DNA from: Pseudomonas sp. R5-89-07
GTDB lineage: Bacteria > Pseudomonadota > Gammaproteobacteria > Pseudomonadales > Pseudomonadaceae
Assembly: GCF_003851685.1 (NCBI RefSeq)
Contig: NZ_CP027727.1
Location: forward strand, 5,456,001 to 5,520,000
Direction: 5' to 3'
Length of the DNA stretch: 64,000 nucleotides
The notes beneath the pieces were generated by a model. That model saw nothing but the letters and a program-made list of their open reading frames with translations, did no database searches and was not told the DNA's origin. Positions 62,821 to 64,000 of the stretch are shown here, piece after piece (positions within the stretch are counted from its first letter, which is position 1; the number at the start of each line of letters is the position of its first letter). Both the position numbers and the translations under genes were made by a program.

Positions 62821-64000
62821 ATGTCATCGACCTCGTTCAAGCAGTCCCTGCGACGCCTGTGGGCACTGGATAAATTCAGCTACAGCATTCGGGTATTCAT
62901 CGCCCTTACCGGCAGCATGGCGTTGTGCTGGTATCAGGATGAAATGACGTTGTTGATTCCGCTGTTCCTGGGGATTATCGCCAGCGCCCTGGCCGAGACC
63001 GATGACAGTTGGCAAGGCCGTCTCAACGCCCTGGCGGTGACGCTGGTGTGCTTCAGCATTGCCGCGCTGTCGGTGGAGCTGCTGTTCCCTTACCCCTGGA
63101 TTTTCGCAGTCTCCCTGGCCCTGGCCACGTTTGGCCTGACCATGCTCGGCGCGCTCGGCGAACGCTATGGCGCGATTGCCTCGGCCACCCTGATCCTGTC
63201 GGTCTATACCATGATCGGCGTGGACCAGCGCGGCGGTGCCGTCAGTGATTTTTGGCACGAACCGCTGCTGCTGGTGGCGGGCGCGGCCTGGTACGGCGTG
63301 CTGTCGGTGCTGTGGCAGGCGCTGTTTTCCAACCAACCGGTGCAGCAGAGCCTGGCGCGGTTGTTCCGCGAGCTGGGGCGCTATCTCAAGCTCAAGTCAT
63401 CGCTGTTCGAGCCGATCCGCCAGTTGGATGTGCAAGCGCGGCGCCTGGAATTGGCCCAGCAGAATGGCCGGGTCGTCGCCGCCCTGAATGCCGCCAAGGA
63501 AATCATCCTGCACCGCGTCGGCAACGGCCGACCGGGCTCCAAGGTCAGCCGTTACCTGAAGCTGTACTTCCTGGCCCAGGACATCCACGAACGCGCCAGT
63601 TCGTCCCACTACCCCTACAACGCCCTGGCCGAGGCCTTCTTCCACAGCGACGTGCTGTTCCGCTGCCAACGCCTGCTGCGCCAGCAAGGCAAGGCCTGCC
63701 AGTCCCTGGCCGAGTCGATCCAACTGCGCCAGCCGTTCATTTATGACGACAGCTTCGCCGAAGCGCTGGGTGATCTGAACGCCTCCCTGGAACACCTGCG
63801 TATCCAGAGCAACCCGGCCTGGCGCGGCTTGCTGCGCTCGTTGCGCGCCCTGGCTGCCAACTTGTCCACTCTCGACCGGTTGCTGGGCGACGCGAGCAAC
63901 CCCGACGCCCTGGCCGACGCCACCGACAGCAACCTGCTGGACCGCGCCCCACGCAACCTCAAGGAAATGTGGACGCGCCTGCGCACCCAGCTCACGCCCA
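62821..64000 (+). CDS. YccS-type FUSC family inner-membrane protein (partial)
   Basis: 393 codons of a gene leaving the right edge, starting at ATG 62821 (MSSTSFKQSLRRLWALDKFSY). Five or six helices occupy about residues 22-165 (SIRVFIALTGSMALCWYQ, LIPLFLGIIASALAETDDSW, FAVSLALATFGLTMLGALGE). A long cytosolic helical region follows (LFRELGRYLKLKSSLFEPI, EIILHRVGNG). This is the N-terminal half of YccS/YhfK-like proteins of the fusaric-acid-resistance (FUSC) superfamily, usually over 700 residues. Substrate unknown. Confidence 0.9.
   Translation, partial: MSSTSFKQSLRRLWALDKFSYSIRVFIALTGSMALCWYQDEMTLLIPLFLGIIASALAETDDSWQGRLNALAVTLVCFSIAALSVELLFPYPWIFAVSLALATFGLTMLGALGERYGAIASATLILSVYTMIGVDQRGGAVSDFWHEPLLLVAGAAWYGVLSVLWQALFSNQPVQQSLARLFRELGRYLKLKSSLFEPIRQLDVQARRLELAQQNGRVVAALNAAKEIILHRVGNGRPGSKVSRYLKLYFLAQDIHERASSSHYPYNALAEAFFHSDVLFRCQRLLRQQGKACQSLAESIQLRQPFIYDDSFAEALGDLNASLEHLRIQSNPAWRGLLRSLRALAANLSTLDRLLGDASNPDALADATDSNLLDRAPRNLKEMWTRLRTQLTP

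Overview
The window looks like a chromosome segment of a fluorescent Pseudomonas (P. fluorescens group). I base this on the high GC content, the gene order (glyA1-soxBDAG-purU-fdhA, gbcAB, dgcAB-etf, cdhR-caiX-cdhCAB, gbdR-sdaB-cbcXWV, betT-betIBA), and the many REP elements with a GTGGGAGGGGGCTTGC core. Species is an inference; no search was run.

Layout. 1-7661: the end of a TonB-dependent siderophore receptor, a PepSY inner-membrane protein with a small partner, a glutathione S-transferase, the creB-creC-creD envelope-stress system, a retropepsin-like protein and a YihG-type acyltransferase. 7658-10869: a DUF2780 secreted protein, an ECF sigma/anti-sigma pair, a frameshifted DUF3757-like gene, and a stand-alone second copy of the anti-sigma periplasmic half. 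10885-33594: the glycine-betaine catabolic island. GbcAB demethylate glycine betaine to dimethylglycine. DgcAB with a dedicated Etf pair convert dimethylglycine to sarcosine. SoxBDAG convert sarcosine to glycine. GlyA, PurU and FdhA handle the glycine and the released one-carbon units (formaldehyde, formyl/methylene-THF), and LtaE adds threonine/glycine interconversion. 33813-36125: a mosaic accessory patch with an AT-rich membrane protein, an intact DUF3010 gene and the orphan 3' tail of a second DUF3010 gene. 36288-47895: carnitine catabolism (cdhR, caiX, cdhC, cdhA, cdhB) feeding glycine betaine into the pathway, then gbdR, serine deaminase sdaB (serine to pyruvate) and the choline/betaine/carnitine ABC transporter cbcXWV. 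48022-54318: choline uptake and oxidation (betT, betI, betB, betA). 54500-64000: a non-canonical TldD/PmbA pair, an RhlA-like acyltransferase, an MFS exporter, dbpA, a YhiN-family flavoprotein and the start of a YccS-type FUSC protein.

Together the central 43 kb forms one pathway: import of choline, carnitine and betaine, oxidation to glycine betaine, stepwise demethylation to glycine, then serine and pyruvate, with AraC-family (GbdR, CdhR) and TetR-family (BetI) control. The strongest regulatory signals are a perfect 20-bp BetI-type palindrome, and 21-bp-spaced direct repeats upstream of cbcX and between cdhR and caiX.

The least explained DNA is the 771-bp gap between the 3' ends of gbcA and etfB. 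It needs no promoter, yet it holds direct repeats that each carry a perfect DnaA box (TTATCCACA). Other items of note are the duplicated anti-sigma half, the DUF3010 mosaic, two near-identical direct REP pairs bracketing etfB-etfA-dgcB, and the RhlA-like gene.
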